Assembly (NCBI GenBank): GCA_020425885.1
Contig: JAGQRA010000177.1
Span: 1-6,167 of the forward strand
Length of the DNA: 6,167 bases
Source of the DNA: Planctomycetota bacterium
Lineage (GTDB): Bacteria > Planctomycetota > UBA1135 > UBA2386
Direction: 5' to 3'
In this document: positions 5,547-6,167 of the stretch, piece after piece
How positions within the stretch are numbered: position 1 is the first letter of the stretch
How the letters are laid out: every line of letters begins with the position of its first letter
Notes under the pieces: model-generated
What the model saw: the letters and a program-made list of their open reading frames with translations, nothing else
Database searches by the model: none
Told to the model about the DNA's origin: nothing
Made by a program: the position numbers and the translations under genes

Positions 5547-6167
5547 ATGCCCCACAGATCCATCGCCGTGTCAGCGTTGCTGGCCAGTCTCTTGCCCTCG
5601 CAGCAGTTCGCCGACGCCCGCGCCGTGCATCTGCCCGAACCGATCCGCGGGCCGTTGGCGCACCACGATTGGAGCGGCGACGGCCATGTCGATCTGGTCT
5701 ACCTCGATCAGGCGAACGCGCTGCGGTTCGCGGTCAATGACACCACCGGGGCGTTCACCTCGATGCCGATCGCGCTGGCCGGCGCGGCGCCGGACCAGCC
5801 GCGCGTGATCGCGCTCGGCGACGTCGACAACGACGGCCTGGCCGAGGTCTACGAGGCGCTTGGCAACCAGCTCTACCGTTCGAGCTTCAACGCGGCCCTG
5901 CCGCCGCTCGTCGCGTCGGTCGACTTCGATTGCTTCGCGATCGAGATCGAAGACCTCGACGGCGACGGCTTCGGCGACGTGATCGCCTTCAGCCTCGGCG
6001 CCGTGAACGTCTTCTGGGGCGGGCCGAGCGGCATCGGCCCGGCGGCGCGCTTCGCCATGCAGGTGTGGCGCGGCTACGCCAACGGGGACTGCGACAGCGC
6101 TGGCGATGTCGATCTCGTCATACCCAATGGCCGCCCGGGCCTGCGCTCGCCCGAGAACGGCGGTTGC
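5547..6167 (+). CDS. Secreted FG-GAP/VCBS repeat protein, 3' end outside window
   Basis: The frame is open from the ATG at 5547 to the last base, giving the first 207 residues of a longer protein. Residues 1 to about 26 form a signal peptide (basic start MPHRS, hydrophobic IAVSALLASLL, likely cleavage near ADA or ARA). Calcium-binding loops of beta-propeller blades follow at regular spacing: DWSGDGHVDLV (41-51), DVDNDGLAEV (92-101), DLDGDGFGDVI (136-146) and DCDSAGDVDLVI (181-192), the last lacking the usual Asp at its fifth position. This is the FG-GAP/VCBS pattern of integrin-like propellers, usually in cell-surface or exported proteins for adhesion or ligand binding; no enzyme domain is seen in this part. 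The same frame stays open upstream to an ATG at 5403, but that start would bury the signal peptide. A 206-bp spacer with a hairpin separates it from the operon, so it is probably its own transcription unit. Confidence 0.85.
   Translation, partial: MPHRSIAVSALLASLLPSQQFADARAVHLPEPIRGPLAHHDWSGDGHVDLVYLDQANALRFAVNDTTGAFTSMPIALAGAAPDQPRVIALGDVDNDGLAEVYEALGNQLYRSSFNAALPPLVASVDFDCFAIEIEDLDGDGFGDVIAFSLGAVNVFWGGPSGIGPAARFAMQVWRGYANGDCDSAGDVDLVIPNGRPGLRSPENGGC

Noticed and set aside
1..6167. CRISPR arrays, tRNA or rRNA genes, insertion sequences
   Set aside because: I saw no regularly spaced direct repeats, no tRNA cloverleaf or rRNA-like segments, and no transposase or terminal inverted repeats in the window.

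Overview
This is a GC-rich bacterial window with strong G/C bias at third codon positions, and it comes from a non-spore-forming-type gene context. The two flanking secreted proteins point to a planctomycete. The left one ends in a Gly/Pro-rich, Cys-bracketed beta domain finishing in SNGLDSRIGTL, a style I associate with surface and secreted proteins of Planctomycetota (Poly30/Saltatorellus-like lineages). The right one is an FG-GAP/VCBS protein of a kind also common there. This taxonomic reading rests on family recall and is moderate at best; other Gram-negative lineages are possible.

Layout. Bases 1-840 hold the 3' part of a secreted or surface protein gene, interrupted by one in-frame TGA at 253-255. 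It converges on a small minus-strand gene (889-1221) for a 110-residue secreted beta-rich protein of unknown function, with a possible bidirectional terminator hairpin between them. A 166-bp divergent spacer (1222-1387) then leads into a tight four-gene plus-strand operon (1388-5340): LD-carboxypeptidase LdcA, L-Ala-D/L-Glu epimerase, murein peptide amidase MpaA, and a fused SpmA-SpmB membrane protein. Two junctions overlap (4 nt and 10 nt) and the third gap is only 13 nt. After a 206-bp spacer an FG-GAP repeat protein gene starts at 5547 and runs off the right edge.

How the genes work together. LdcA trims the terminal D-Ala from muropeptide tetrapeptide, MpaA cuts the gamma-D-Glu-mDAP bond of the resulting tripeptide, and the epimerase converts the released L-Ala-D-Glu to L-Ala-L-Glu, which ordinary dipeptidases can split. 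The three soluble enzymes form a complete cytoplasmic murein-peptide catabolic route and all keep their catalytic residues. The fourth gene is the most interesting. SpmA/SpmB proteins are known from Bacillus spore maturation, where they are encoded with the D,D-carboxypeptidase gene dacB, but their molecular activity is unresolved. Finding a fused, membrane-embedded version translationally coupled to three murein-peptide enzymes suggests a role in moving peptidoglycan-derived peptides or amino acids across the inner membrane. That last step is inference.
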